In this document: positions 1-11,645 of the stretch, piece after piece
How the letters are laid out: each line of letters starts with the position of its first letter
Position numbering within the stretch: the first letter of the stretch is position 1
Origin: Amia ocellicauda
Taxonomy: Eukaryota; Chordata; Actinopteri; Amiiformes; Amiidae
Direction: 5' to 3'
NCBI RefSeq assembly: GCF_036373705.1
Contig: NC_089852.1
Coordinates: forward strand, 552,501-616,500
DNA length: 64,000 nt
The notes under the pieces: model-generated
Seen by the model: the letters and a program-made list of their open reading frames with translations, nothing else
Databases searched by the model: none
Told to the model about the DNA's origin: nothing
Position numbers and translations under genes: made by a program

Positions 1-484
1 ACAGCGCTCTCCACCACCATCATCAAAACCCCAAATGAGGGAATATATTTTGGAAGAATGGTGTTCATCCCTCCAGTAGAGTCCAGAGACTTGTAGAATC
101 TGTGCCAAGAGCATTGGAGCTATTCTGGTGGCTCATGGTGCCCAACACCTTACTGAGATACTTTATGTTGGGGTTTTAATTTGTCCCCCGTCTGTAGTTG
201 GTTAATAGTAATGGGAAGAAGTGGTGCTTGCTTTTGTTTGTTGCAAAAACAGCTGGAGAGATTAGATCTGCTCTTGCGATTTGTCCTCTAAAGGTCAGGT
301 AACAGTCATGTATGAATCTATGGAGCAGAGATGAGGTTGCAGTCATGTGCAGGTTTTTTCCCTGTGGCTCTGAAGCCAGGCAGTGGGCCACTCTGTTCCT
401 CTCAGGCTGCAGGTTCTCCCTGCTCGTGTTACACCTGATCGCTCAGTCATGGCAGGGAACTGTCTGCATGTGAGGCTGACCCAG

Positions 485-2290
485 GTGTGTCGCTCTATGG
501 GCCGCAGGTGCAGGTTGGCTGTCACACGGATAATCTGGGGAAAAAGGATGAGCTGAAGCGAGCGCCCGTGGTGACGCAACGCTTTGACATCAGCACAGAG
601 AGGGTGACGGTGTCCAGCCTGTGGGGGGGGCTGCTCTACATTGTTGTGCCCAAGGGCAGCCAGCTGGGCAAGGTGGACGTCATTGTGGAGGATGCCGTGC
701 GGGCCCCCTACTTCCGGGCTGGTATGCAGATTCATGCAGAGAAGAGTACCTGTCTGTCTTCCTCGCCTCTCAGGGTGTCTCTTGTCTGTCTGCCTGTCTT
801 TCTGTGTAAAACTTTAAATCCTGCTTGGTGTTGACTAATTTGTGTAATTCACACACATCAAGTGCATGTCAACGAACACAACATCCTCCCATCAATAGTG
901 TGTCATCTCTGCTGCTGCAGTCAGTGTTTTGCCAAGTGTGTGTGTGTTGTGGCTGCAGGTGAGAGCAGTGTGTCGCAGTGGGAGACCTCAGTGCGTCACT
1001 ACCCTGCGCCCTGGGCAGAGCTGGAGACTGACAATGTGATCCTCACGGTGCCATCAGAGAGTGTGAGACACCTGGACGACCCCGAGCCCCTGCTGTCCCT
1101 CTGGAACAGGATCATGGAGGGTGTGGCCAAGCTGGCCGCCACAGCACGGCGCTTCCCCAGGCCAGAGCGCATAGTGGCGGACGTCCAGATCTCTGCTGGT
1201 GAGTACTGCTCTGCACTGTAGTACACTGTGGTACTCCGCACTGGGCTGCTATTACTCCAAATCTTTAAAGAGCAAAATACCTTGACTGTCTCTGATATGA
1301 CTGTCTATGTGGGTGAATTGTCTGCCACACTGTGACACCTCCCAACTCTTCTTTTGTCCCTGATTTTCCTTCCCACCTCATTGTGCAAGGCTGGATGCAT
1401 TCTGGCTACCCAGTCATGATACACTTGGGATCTGTGCGCGAAATTGCGCAGTTTGAGTTCATGAGAAGTAATGGTATCTGGGGCCCCATCCACGAACTGG
1501 GCCACAACCAGCAGAGAGCATTGTGGGAGATCCACCCCCACACCACCGAGGCCACTTGCAACCTTTGGTCGGTCTACATCCACGAGAACGTCCTGGGGAT
1601 GCCAAGGCACGAGGCTCATGGACAACTGACCCCCGACAGACGAAAGCAGAGGATTAAAGACTACATCAACCATGGAGCCAAGCTGGACGACTGGTTTGTG
1701 TGGACTTGCCTGGAAACCTACTTGCAGGTAAAGTGTGTCAGTCCTGTCTGTTCTGTGTTCCTGTTTATATCGCACTATTGTGTCTGTGATGACAAGCGAG
1801 GAAACTGGGCTCGGCTGGTCCAGGCTTGTTGGTTTTGGGTTTGTTTCCCTTTGTCCTTTACCTAGAGCTCCTGCCTTGCCTTGGATTACAACCTGCAAAA
1901 GCTCTACACGATTCTATACACCATAACTGCTCCAATTTGGGAATCAAGAGTTCAGTCGACTTAAAAATACAGAAGACCGCCCCGTAGCTCACCAGCACCA
2001 GAGACTGAGTTTGAGACTCTCTCTCTCTCTCTCTCTCTCTCTTCCAGCTTCAGGAGGGCTTTGGTTGGGAACCCTTCATCCAGCTGTTCTCTGACTACCA
2101 GAGACTGTTCTTCAAGAACCTGGACAGCACAGGGAAGATGAACCTGTGGGCAGAGAAGTTCTCCCAGGAGGTGCAGAGGAATCTGGTGCCCTTCTTTAAG
2201 GCTTGGGGCTGGCCCATTGAGCACCGCCTGGTCACCGAGCTGGCAAAGCTGCCCGAGTGGGAGGAGAACCCAATGAAATCCTACTATTAA
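485..2290 (+). CDS. tcaf: TCAF (TRPM8 channel-associated factor)-like protein, 3' exons with M60 peptidase-like domain
   Basis: Four exons join in frame: 485-721, 959-1198, 1390-1727 and 2048-2290 (stop TAA), all with GT-AG borders and matching phases. They encode the C-terminal half of a TCAF/FAM115 protein; the N-terminal exons lie upstream of the window. Exon 1 carries the stretch [10 protein letters not shown] and the motif [10 protein letters not shown]. The third exon has the gluzincin signature HELGHNQQR followed by TTEATCNLW, the zinc-ligand layout of M60-like peptidases. The last exon carries the family ending WPIEHRL...LPEWEENPM. In mammals, TCAF1 and TCAF2 bind the cold channel TRPM8 and alter its trafficking and gating; whether the peptidase fold is active is uncertain. 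A partial second copy lies at 16.2-21.7 kb. The family is clear, but the exact orthologue is not. Confidence 0.88.
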
Positions 2291-2665
2291 GCCCAGACTA
2301 ACCGCTGCTGGAGGCAGGGCTGGTGCTCTACACATGTCACTGTCACATGCCCAGTATAGTGGGAGAAACACTGAATGTACTGCTTAATTTAGCATGAATG
2401 AAGTGATCGCTATCCAATGAGAAAACACTTTGTCACACTTTAATTCAATCAAGAATATTACTTTTACTTAATTCACACTTGAATATCATATGAACATAAA
2501 TAGCCATATCAACTTTTAATACTGAAAAACTTCTGAGTACTTAAATATGAGCAAAATGTTAGTAAGTTTGTATTATTATTACTTACAAAACATCTGGTGA
2601 CTTTTACATAATCAAAATAATAGTAAACAATAGTTGCTTATCTTGCTGCCCACTATTAATACTGA
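1867..2665 (+). repeat. Segmental duplication, copy 1 (TCAF last intron, last exon and 3' flank)
   Basis: This stretch matches 21268-22070 in the same orientation. It covers the end of the last TCAF intron with its (CT)n tract, the final exon, and several hundred bases of 3' flank. The exon and proximal 3' UTR are almost identical, with only scattered substitutions visible. The intron part differs at many positions. Similarity fades past about 2550. Confidence 0.85.
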
Positions 2666-3181
2666 AAAAGTGTGTGTGCGAGTAAAAAGTTAGAAGTTTA
2701 CTATTCGTACTTTGTTTTGCAAGTTAGGCCACACATTCCTTAAGACTTTTTATGTATAGCTGGTAGTTTATGAATTAAATATGTATGTGTCGATGTGTGT
2801 AATAATATACACAAGATTGAGAATCACAACAGTATTGTATATAAATAAAATATTTACACATACTTTGCCATGGTCTCAGACAACTGTATGTTTTTCACGT
2901 TGATTATTTAAATTTTATTCACTTCATTCACTTTGCACCTTTTAACGTGAGGTTGAAAAACCCACTGCCTCCTCTCGCCTGCTGGTCATTTGTTTGTCTC
3001 TGTGTCTCTGTGATTTTATGTATTTTACCGATTTTAATTGTTTTAATAATAAACAAATAATAATCCCCACCAACCCTAATGTCCTTGGTGCGACACACTG
3101 AGACATTGTCTCAAACCCCATTTACGTTCATGATGGAAATCTTAGAATGAGCAAACTCAGGATTAATCTCAGAGTAATTCA
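2291..3181. other. Gene-free AT-rich 3' flank of TCAF copy 1
   Basis: I see no coding potential here. The first 370 bases belong to the duplicated 3' flank. The rest is AT-rich, with AATAAA-like sequences (for example near 2845 and 3050) and no recognisable element before the LINE insertion. Confidence 0.6.
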
Positions 3182-5396
3182 TATTGCAGGCATTGGACCA
3201 GGAGAAAGCCTTCGACAGAGTGGGCCACGAATACCTGCAGCTCGTCATGGAGAGGATGGGTCTCGCTCTTGGCCTGAGGAAGTGGGTTAAGATCATCTAC
3301 AGCGGTCTAAGCAGCAGGGTCCTTGTGAACCGCCACCTGACCGAACCATTTCCGGTCAGGTCGGGGGTCCGGCAGGGTTGTCCCCTGTCGGCCCTGCTGT
3401 ACGTCCTCTGCTTGGAGCCGTTCATGCAGGCGATCCGCCGGGACGTCCGGGTGACAGGTTTCCATCTCCCGGGTTCCGGCGGAGAGCAACTGAAGGCCCT
3501 GGCCTATATGGACGACGTGGCCGTGGTTTGCACGGACGCTCCGTCCGTGGCCAGGGTCGAGGAACTGCTGGACGGCTTCTGCAGGGCGACGGGGGCCGCT
3601 GTCAACAAGGCCAAGAGCGAGGTCTACCTCTCCAGGGCATGGCCTGTCGGCCGGGGCCCGCCGACCGTGTTCCCTGTGAAGCCGTCTATCAAGGTTCTGG
3701 GGATCACGATTGACGGGACCAACACGGGCACCCGGAGCTGGGAGGAGGCCATATTGAAGGTCCAAAGGAAGATCCACGGCTGGAGCACAAGGACCTTGAC
3801 GATGGCTGGTAAGGTGCTGGTCGTAAAGGCCATCCTCTTCCCGATACTCCTCTACGTAGGAATGATCTTCCCCCCAGACAAGGTCATCGCAAAATTAGTG
3901 ACCCGAATTATATTTCGGTTTGTCTGGGGGAGCAAAATGGAGAGGCTGAAAAGAGTGCAGATGGTGAAGGGTACCCTGAATGGAGGCAGGGGGGTCCCGG
4001 ACGTTGTGCGGCTGATAAAGGCGCAGGGGCTGGCCTATGTGGTCAAGAACATCCAGGCTGCTGGCAAGAAAGTGAGTTTCATGAACCGCTTCTATTTTGC
4101 CAGCAGCCTGAGACCATTCGGCCTCTGCGCTATGGATAACACCAGGCCGCACTCGTGGGATCCCCCGCCGTTCTACAGGGCGCTCCGAGCCTTTGCGCTC
4201 GAAGTAGGCCTCCATAAAGTCGTGCTGGCCTCCTGGGATTATAAGACCATCTGTAGCCAGATGAGATCTACCCAGGAGACCAGCCGGATAGAAGATTTCC
4301 CTCCCGAAACCTGCCGGTTTATCTGGGCTAACGCTACGCACGTTTGCCTCACGAATACGCAGAAAGATGTCTCCTGGATGGCTGTGAGTCGGTGTCTCCC
4401 CACCCGAGTGTTCATGCACAGAAGGGGCATAGCTCCTTATGACACCTGCCCCTATAAGGGTTGCCTGGGGAAGGAGACGGAGGCTCACATCTTTAGGGAT
4501 TGCCCCTCCGCCCACAGGGTCTGGCTCCTGTTTTCTCCGTTCCTCCACAGGTTTGCCGTTCCTGCGCGGGCGACCGCCCAGCAGATCCGTTACGGTCCGG
4601 CCAGGGGAATATCATCATCCACCCTGAGGTGCTGGTGGCGTGTCGTCTGCGCAGTGAAGCAGGCACTGTGGGAGGGACGGAACATCTGTCTATTCAACAA
4701 GCAGGAGCTGGACCCGATTGTCATCGCGCGGAGGGGCATGGTGTTCGTAAGGGACTATGTCAATCTGGAGGTCCATCAGAGGGGCAAGGAGGAAGCCTAT
4801 AAGAACTGGCGTATACAAGATCTGGGGGAGCTTAGGATCCCATGATGGGACCCACCTCCGGGGACGGTCAGTTCCCCCTGCTGGAGCCCGAGTCCAAGAC
4901 CTTTAAATATTTTATGGATGATTGTTTTTAAAACGATTTTAAAAATGAATCTTAATTGTTTTTAAAGATTTAGTTGTTTTTAAACCACTAATTGTTTAGG
5001 TTTTTTTTTGGTTTAGTTTTGTTATATTCTTTTGTCAAATACATTGACCGTTTTGGATTTAATTTTAAATGCATTGGACTTTTTTTTGTTTGTTTTTTAT
5101 TTTCACCTTTTTAATTGTTTCTTTATTTTGTCCAATGCATTTTCAGTTATTTTCAATGTATTTGACTTTTATGTTGGTGAGCAGTTTTGCATTAATCACA
5201 TTTGTTTTGTTGTTTTGGGCACGTTTATTTTAAGTTAATTGTTTTGTTTTTTGTTAAAATCACAAAGATTTAAAATTTTTTAAGTGATTTTAAGAATTGA
5301 TTTTTAAAGATTTTAATCATAAGTATTAAAAAATTGAACTGTTTTTTTTAATGAAATGTAAAATACTACACCAAATAAAATAGTATTGCAGGCATT
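3182..5396 (+). mobile_element. 5'-truncated Tx1-like L1 LINE with a 13-bp target-site duplication
   Basis: The insert is flanked by perfect 13-bp direct repeats (tattgcaggcatt) at 3182-3194 and 5384-5396, the mark of target-primed reverse transcription. The element starts inside the reverse transcriptase domain, so endonuclease, ORF1 and the 5' UTR are absent. After the stop codon at 4843-4845 comes about 540 bases of T-rich 3' UTR, with no clear poly(A) tail. The unbroken frame and perfect duplication suggest a fairly recent insertion. Assignment to the Tx1 branch of L1 rests on protein style and is less certain than the LINE call. Confidence 0.85.
3195..4845 (+). CDS. LINE ORF2 fragment: reverse transcriptase C-terminal half and C-terminal domain
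   Basis: An open frame of about 550 codons begins at the truncation point with LDQEKAFDRV, a conserved RT block. It is followed by SGVRQGCPLSALLY and the catalytic box LAYMDDVAVV, where the two Asp residues coordinate metal. Near the end is a Cys-His cluster (CPYKGC...AHIFRDC) like the zinc-knuckle-type region of L1/Tx1 ORF2 proteins. Without the N-terminal endonuclease and first RT motifs it cannot drive retrotransposition alone. There is no native start codon; the frame opens because the break landed inside the gene. No internal stops are visible. Confidence 0.85.
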
Positions 5397-6590
5397 AAGT
5401 ATAAATGCAAAATATATGAATATGAGGTGATTGCCAGCAAAAACTCAGTCTTCAGTGACACCAGCTTCAGCTCAGCTGTGTTCAATGGCTAAAATGGGGC
5501 TTGGGAAAGTGCGTCCAGCACTACATCAAGGCACCATGTGGGCAGTGAAGGGGCGAGAGGGGGTCATAGCCGTCAAGCTCCCTATAAAAACTGCACAGCC
5601 AGGAAATGAGACCAAGGGGCTCACCATCAATCCGGACATGACAGACGGAGATGGCCACCACATACACTTTGACTGTGGACGGGGACTTCCCATGTTCCAA
5701 CAGCTCTTATTACAATTTTTACATGACCCCAATGGGGCAATTAATTGGATCTTGACTGCCGTCTTGCCACCAGGTACTAAACGTCCGCCGGTGGTAGGAA
5801 TACTGCGACCTCGTGGAGGGAGCTCTCACCGACTGAATAGTGGCTACTACCGGGTCTGACAGACCCTAGGCAATCAATCGCTCCTGCTCAGGGGCCAGGC
5901 CCAGAGCTGGTGGAGGCCTGGGTTGTGGTGCCAAAGCATGCCCTGCACCTGGGACAACAAGTCCGCTGTCACTGGGAGTTGCCAAGGCTCTCCGTTGAGG
6001 AGGGTGATCAAGTCTGCGAACCAGAATCTGTGAGGCCACCGAGGGGCTATCAGCAGAACTGTCACTTGTTCTCTCCTAACCAGGGGCGGATTGGGACCAA
6101 AAAATGTCCCTGGACGAGAGAGGAGGTCCGTCACTGTGTTGGATAGGCTGGGGAGGTTCTGCTCTGATGTAGCGGAACTGTGGCTGCGCCCACAGGAGCA
6201 GATGGCATGCTAGACAGTACTGTTACCTGTTGATATAAGCAACCACCACCGTGGCCTCCTCCTACCATGAGCTGCCGTGGGCTGCCAGGGGCCAGGGCGG
6301 CAAGCCTTGGGGGGCTGTGGCCTAGGCTGTCTGCGCTGCTGGGCCTGGAGTGCAATGGGGTAAACCTGGGCCAGCTGCAGGGACTGCTCTTGGAGGGTGC
6401 GGGAGAGCATCTCCTCCACAGAGGGGCCGAAAGTGTAGCCCAGTTATATGGGGGCGTCCATTAGGTGGGTCCTGTCCACCTCAGGAACCAGTCATGTCTG
6501 GGACAGCCAGAGTTGTGCCTGGGACAGCAGAACCTGGAGCGCGGCGGGGCAGGATCAGAGGGCCACGGGAGCTGGAGTCACTCCACAGCC
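5397..6590. other. Gene-free stretch with an unrecognised 142-codon open frame
   Basis: A plus-strand frame at 5431-5859 is open but matches no family I recognise, and no splice or promoter context supports it. GC-rich sequence at 6190-6590 could be decayed retroelement DNA; a Gln-rich minus-strand frame at 6210-6419 has a gag-like look, but nothing diagnostic. I make no functional call. Confidence 0.35.
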
Positions 6591-6597
6591 CTCTGAA

Positions 6598-7149
6598 TCA
6601 CCGCCCAGCACTCCCAGTCCTGAAGGAGGTCAAGGACTCTGCTGTTTTGACTTCAGTGGGAAGGTCGTTCCACGATTTAGGGGCCAGGGATGAAAAGGAG
6701 TGGGCTCTGGAGGAAGGGGAGTGGAGAGGAGGTAGAGTCAGTCTTCTGGCACTGGAAGAGTGCAGTGGTCTGGAGGGGATGTATGGAGAGACGAGTGTCT
6801 GAAGGTATCTTGGTGCAGTGTGGTCGAGACAGCGGTAGGTGACGGTCAATGTCTTGAACTGAATGCGTGCCGCTATCGGGAGCCAGTGGAGGGAGCGGAG
6901 CAGTGGAGTAGCGTGTGCGAATCGGGGCAGAGAGAATACCAGACGAGCTGCAGAGTTCTGGATGAGCTGGAGCGGCGGGTAGTGGATGCAGGCAGGCCGG
7001 CCAGGAGGGAGTGGCAGTAGTCCAGGCGGGAGAGGACCAGGGACTGGACGAGCAGCTGAGTCGAGTAGTCGGTGAGGAAGAATCTGCAGGTGCGTGTCAG
7101 CGTGGTGATGTGCTGGGTGTAGGAGAGTGCAGGATCGAGGGTCACTCAT
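6598..7149 (-). mobile_element. LINE 3'-end fragment (L2/Rex1-type RT C-terminus)
   Basis: The minus strand reads as the C-terminal tail of a LINE reverse transcriptase. It contains LQLIQNSAARLVF, LRSLHWLPIAARIQFKTL, DHTAPRYLQTLVSPY and LAPKSWNDLPTEVK in the order typical of vertebrate L2/Rex1-like elements. The first third lies in a shifted frame, so the copy is decayed. No full-length element or target duplication is visible. Confidence 0.75.
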
Positions 7150-9261
7150 AGATTTTTATCGGAAGAAGGAGAGAGTGTGGTGGATTCCAAGGGGATTGAG
7201 ATGGAGAGATCAGCAGAAGGTGAGGAAGAGTGGGGGAAAAACAGGAGGTCTGGTCCGAGAAAGGGAGAAGGAGATGAAGTGGTGGTCTGAGATGTCCAGG
7301 AGTGTCATGGAGAGTGTCGAAGGGGAACAGCCTCTAGAGAAGATGAGGTCTAGCTTGCGGCCTGCCCTGTGAGTGGGGGGAGATGGGGAGAGAGAGAGAG
7401 AAGTTAAAGGAGTGAAGGAGAGGAAGAAATCCAGTAGAGTGGAGCATTTGCCACATCTTGTTAATTTTCCTAGATACTTCCATTTTTGCCCTTTATCTGT
7501 TTCACTTCCTCCTTCATTGACTTCTTGCTGTTGTAGTATTGAAAAAAGCTCTCGTTACGAGTGGCAGTGACCACTGAACCCCAATATAGTCATGCTACGC
7601 CACCCCAGTTTAATAACACGAGATGGGGACTCGCTACCACGCCAGTAGACCCCCGCGCAGGTTCGGCCAGATCTCAGGACATACACCACAGATACCAGTT
7701 GGTCAGTAAAATAAATGGTTTATTCTAAACAGTAAAATATTATTGAACACAGTCACAGCAGGGGCAACTAGCAGGGCACAAAGTCTGTTAGTCCCAGGGT
7801 AAATACAAAATAACAATTAAAATTGCCTTTAATGGTCTGGGCAATAAAAACAATACAAAAGCTAAAAAACTAGAAAAATAAACTATACTAAAAACCCTAT
7901 CTAAAGCCCAGCACTCCAACCCCAAAGGATGTTCGCGATCAGTTCCGGAACATGGCTCCCATTCCGGGCGGGGAATGGAGCTCCTCCCCAAGCGGACCCG
8001 CTCGTCCCCGCTCGTCCCCGCAGCCAGCACTGCCCGAAGAAAGAGGGAGAGAGAGAAAGACTCAGGGGAAGAACACTCGATCACAGGTAAGTGCCCAGTT
8101 ACACACACACACTCGCGAATAGTATTGCATACGTCCCTCTCTCACCCTTCACTGCGCCTCTCTCCCTCTGTGCTGCTTCATCAAGAGCCCAAGGTGTCGT
8201 CTCTCACGGTGGAACTTTAAATCGTCAATCCGGCAAGGCCACCAGTGCATACAACTCCAGGTACGCTATCGGTCCAATCGTCCTCTGTCTGTAAGAATCA
8301 CGTGGGGATCTCTTAATCACACAGGATACAGCACCCACACAGCCTAGACCCTCACCAGCTGGCACCCTCACAGCCCGTGTGCTGTCTCTACAGCCTGTCG
8401 CCTGTCGCCTGTCGCCTGTCGCCTGTCGCCTGTCGCCTGTCGCCTGTCGCCTGTCGCCTGTCCAACCTGCGGTCCCTATTGCTGCTGGTCTTCGCTGCTG
8501 CCTTTGTTTTCTGTCCACCTCTCCGGTGCTCTCCTTTTGTTCTGGGCAGTCCAGCCTTTATCTTGTACTGAGTGTCGACAGGTGTAGTGGCTGTGAGTGA
8601 AGGGCGGGGTGTTGCTCAGTGAAACAGTTGTGCCGCATTTGCTGTCAGTGTCCCATGTGTTCGTGTAAATGAAAACAAGTGAAACAATCAATCAATCCAA
8701 ATCAGTGAAACAAAAGAAACAATTAGTGAAAAGAAACAATTAGTGAATATAAGGGTTAAATTAGAAATTAGAAAAACACACGGAGCCTTGGCACCTTCTG
8801 TGACACTCTTTGAATTAGCTTTAGCTCCAAGAGCTATGTTTCTTTCTATTTCCCTCTTTGCTTTCCAGGTCTCTTTGCAGTTCAACATATTCTTTGTATT
8901 TTGTTTTGTCTCCATTTTGTATGCGCTATACAACATTATCTTCCTCATTTTTTTGCATACCTCTATTAAACCATTTTGGCCAATGTTTTTTGGTCCTCAA
9001 TTTGTTAAGTTTTGCTACAAATTTCTCCTGAGCCTCAAGTAGTATATTCTTAAAATATACCCATCCATTTTCAAGTGACTCTGTATCCAATGTGCTCCAG
9101 TCTAACTCTTCTAAGTGCCAGCTCTTGTGTGTCTACCTTCTGTTGTGTGTTTATCAGGAGACAAGAATACCACCAGCCGACGTGTTCCATGAAAAACCTT
9201 TATTGACCTACATACAGAACCTCTCAACCCAGAAACCCTTCCCACTACGTCCTGGCTGTCA
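7150..9261. other. Gene-free intergenic stretch
   Basis: No supported gene. The part at 7570-7760 has LTR-like composition on the minus strand (an AATAAA-type signal) but no defined ends. The 8688-9060 part is AT-rich with only chance frames. A GC-poor to GC-rich switch around 7950-8350 carries no recognisable motif. Confidence 0.4.
8394..8462. repeat. 7-bp tandem repeat (cctgtcg)n
   Basis: About ten near-perfect head-to-tail copies of cctgtcg. Because 7 is not a multiple of 3, each open frame through the array cycles through the same short peptides; none is a gene. Confidence 0.95.
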
Positions 9262-9268
9262 GAGATAT

Positions 9269-9329
9269 ACAATGAGGGAAAATAGTATTTGATCCCCTGC
9301 TGATTTTGTACGTTTGCCCACTGACAAAG
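9269..9329 (+). mobile_element. Orphan Tc1 terminal-repeat fragment abutting the Gypsy inverted repeat
   Basis: About 60 bases match the outer terminal repeat of the Tc1 element at 10070 (tgagggaaaatagtatttga, then tgcccactgacaaag) with a few changes. They end exactly where the left Gypsy arm begins. A short aaagg overlap is shared by both sequences, which looks like a microhomology junction. Confidence 0.8.
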
Positions 9330-10069
9330 GAGTTCCAGAACACCTTCTCCAATACTGTCCAGATGGAATTGACATACACACAGCAGATGGTTTGCTTTTA
9401 AAAGGGGAGCAAATAGTGATTCCAGAGCAGCTAAGAGCAGAAATGCTGGATAAGCCTCACCAAGGTCATCAGGGAATAAATAAATGCATTGTAAGAGCTC
9501 AGGAGTCCATCTGGTGGCCAGGAATAGCAAGACGTGCGTGAATTAGTGGAAAGATGTGAAATCTGCATACGAGAATCACAGGCCAAACCAGAGCCTTTAC
9601 TGATGACAGCATTGCCACCAAGGCCATGGCAGCGCGTAGCAGCAGATATCTTCCACTGGAACAATGGCAACTACCTAGTCTGGGAGTCTTCACAGAAACC
9701 GGTCACATTTAAGAGCAGTTCCAGAGAGTCCTTGGTTTCAGCCAGGAGAGCAGACCCAGTGACCAGAGCACACACAGAATTTCCAGAGCACCACTTAGAC
9801 TGGACTTGTGAAAAATACAATAAGGAGAATTGTGAATGTAAATAGAATAGAGAGCTGACTGTCAAGTAAGGGGTAGAACAATCCCCTCAGCAGACTCTTA
9901 AGGTCTATGTAGTCTACCCTGGCCTTTAACCAGTTTTGAAGGATTATGTTTCTGTTGTTTTGTTAGATTGTTAAGTAAAATAAAACAAAAAATAAAAAAA
10001 ATAAATAAGAAGAAGAAAAGGACTTTTAGTTAAAAGGAGGGGATGTGCCGGTAAGCAACTAAATGGTTA
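9326..10069 (+). mobile_element. Left arm of inverted repeat: Ty3/Gypsy integrase fragment
   Basis: The plus strand encodes the zinc-binding N-terminus of a Gypsy integrase (HQGHQGINK...WWPGIARR, then ERCEICIRES, the H-H-C-C pattern) and the start of the catalytic core (PWQRVAADIF). A frameshift near 9535 breaks the frame. Near the inner end, a purine-rich tract (aaaaggagggga) is followed by tgtgccggtaagc, which resembles a polypurine tract and the first bases of an LTR. The arm is 744 bp and is matched by a reverse-complement arm of the same length at 11646-12389. Confidence 0.85.
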
Positions 10070-10271
10070 CAGTGAGGGAAAAAAGTATTTGATCCCCTGC
10101 TGATTTTGTATGTTTGCCCACTGACAAAGAAATGATCAGTCTATAATTTTAATGGTAGGTGTATTTTAACAGTGAGAGACAGAATAACAACAAAAACATC
10201 CAGAAAATTTCAAAAAAGTTATAAATTGATTTGCATGTTAATGAGGGAAATAAGTATTTGACCCCTTCGAC

Positions 10272-11282
10272 TTAGTACTTGGTGGCAAAACCCTTGTTGG
10301 CAATCACAGAGGTCAGACGTTTCTTGTAGTTGGCCACCAGGTTTGCACACATCTCAGGAGGGATTTTGTCCCACTCCTCTTTGCAGATCCTCTCCAAGTC
10401 ATTAAGGTTGCGAGGCTGACGTTTGGCAACTCGAACCTTCAACTCCCTCCACAGATTTTCTATGGGATTAAGGTCTGGAGACTGGCTAGGCCACTCCAGG
10501 ACCTTAATGTGCTTCTTCTTGAGCCACTCCTTTGTTGCCTTGGCTGTGTGTCTTGGGTCATTGTCATGCTGGAATACCCATCCACGACCCATTTTCAATG
10601 CCCTGGCTGAGGGAAGGAGTTTCTCACCCAACATTTGACAGTACATGGCCCCGTCCATCGTCCCTTTGATGCGGTGCAGTTGTCCTGTTCCCTTAGCAGA
10701 AAAACACCCCCAAAGCATAATGTTTCCACCTCCATGTTTGATGGTGGGGATGGTGTTCTTGGGGTCATTCCTCCTCCTCCAAACACAACGAGTTGAGTTG
10801 ATGCAAAGAGCTCGATTTTGGTCTCATCTGACCACAACACTTTCACCCAGTTCTCCTCTGATCATTCAGATGTTCATTGGCAAACTTCAGACGGGCCTGT
10901 ACATGTGCTTTCTTGAGCAGGGGACATTGCGGGCGCTGCAGGATTTCAGTCCTTCACGGCGTAGTGTGTTACCAATTGTTTTCTTGGTGACTATGGTCCC
11001 AGCTGCCTTGAGATCATTAACAAGATCCTCCCGTGTAGTTCTGGGCTGATTCCTCACTGTTCTCATGATCATTGAAACTCCACGAGATGAGATCTTGCAT
11101 GGAGCCCCAGACCGAGGGAGACTGACAGTTATTTTATGTTTCTTCCATTTGCGAATAATCGCACCAACTGTTGTCACCTTCTCACCAAGCTGCTTGGCGA
11201 TGGTCTTGTAGCCCATTCCAGCCTTGTGTAGGTCTACAATCTTGTCCCTGACATCCTTGGACAGCTCTTTGGTCTTGGCCAT
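10272..11282 (-). pseudogene. Tc1 transposase pseudogene (DD34E)
   Basis: The start ([20 protein letters not shown]) and the N-terminal helix-turn-helix DNA-binding region are intact to about 10890. The frame then shifts more than once: the [13 protein letters not shown] block and the [11 protein letters not shown]...[11 protein letters not shown] block lie in different frames. The second Asp and the Glu have 34 residues between them, the DD34E signature of Tc1. The last 148 codons, ending GFATKY, are open. The breaks rule out a working enzyme from this copy. Confidence 0.9.
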
Positions 11283-11325
11283 GGTGGAGAGTTTGGAATC
11301 TGATTGATTGATTGATTCTGTGGAC

Positions 11326-11419
11326 AGGTGTCTTTTATACAGGTAACGAGCTGAGATTAGGAGAGTCCCTTTAAGAGAGTGCTCCTAATCTCAGCTCGTT
11401 ACCTGTATAAAAGACACCT
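11326..11419. repeat. Perfect 38-bp hairpin upstream of the Tc1 transposase start
   Basis: 38-bp arms at 11326-11363 and 11382-11419 are perfect reverse complements around an 18-base loop. They lie between the transposase start codon (11282, minus strand) and the terminal repeat. Each arm contains tttatacaggtaacgagc. The position suggests a leader or regulatory structure of the element. Confidence 0.9.
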
Positions 11420-11645
11420 GGGAGCCAGAAATCTTGCTGATTGATAGGGGATCAAATACTTATTTCCCTCATTAACATGCAAATCAATGTATAACTTTTT
11501 TGAAATGCGTTTTTCTGGATTTTGTTGTTGTTCTGTCTCTCACTGTTAAAATACACCTACCATTAAAATTATAGACTGATAATTTCTTTGTCAGTGGGCA
11601 AACATACAAAATCAGCAGGGGATCAAATACTTTTTTCCCTCACTG

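Larger units (their letters stand above)
10070..11645 (-). mobile_element. Tc1-like DNA transposon, salmonid-type family, inactive
   Basis: The element is bounded by TA on both sides and begins cagtgagggaaaaaagtatt, with the reverse complement at the other end. Terminal repeats are about 195-199 bp (10070-10264 and 11447-11645). The inner repeat edges again carry a gagggaaataagtatttga box, the nested repeat layout common in fish Tc1 elements. The transposase reads on the minus strand and is frameshifted. The element sits at the centre of a larger palindrome of Gypsy sequence. Confidence 0.93.

Noticed and set aside
5431-5859. Possible small gene of 142 codons
   Set aside because: No family recognised, no splice or promoter evidence, and transposon-rich surroundings. 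Left as unassigned.
6064-6110. caggggcggattgggacc as a hAT terminal repeat
   Set aside because: No matching opposite end or target duplication found nearby.
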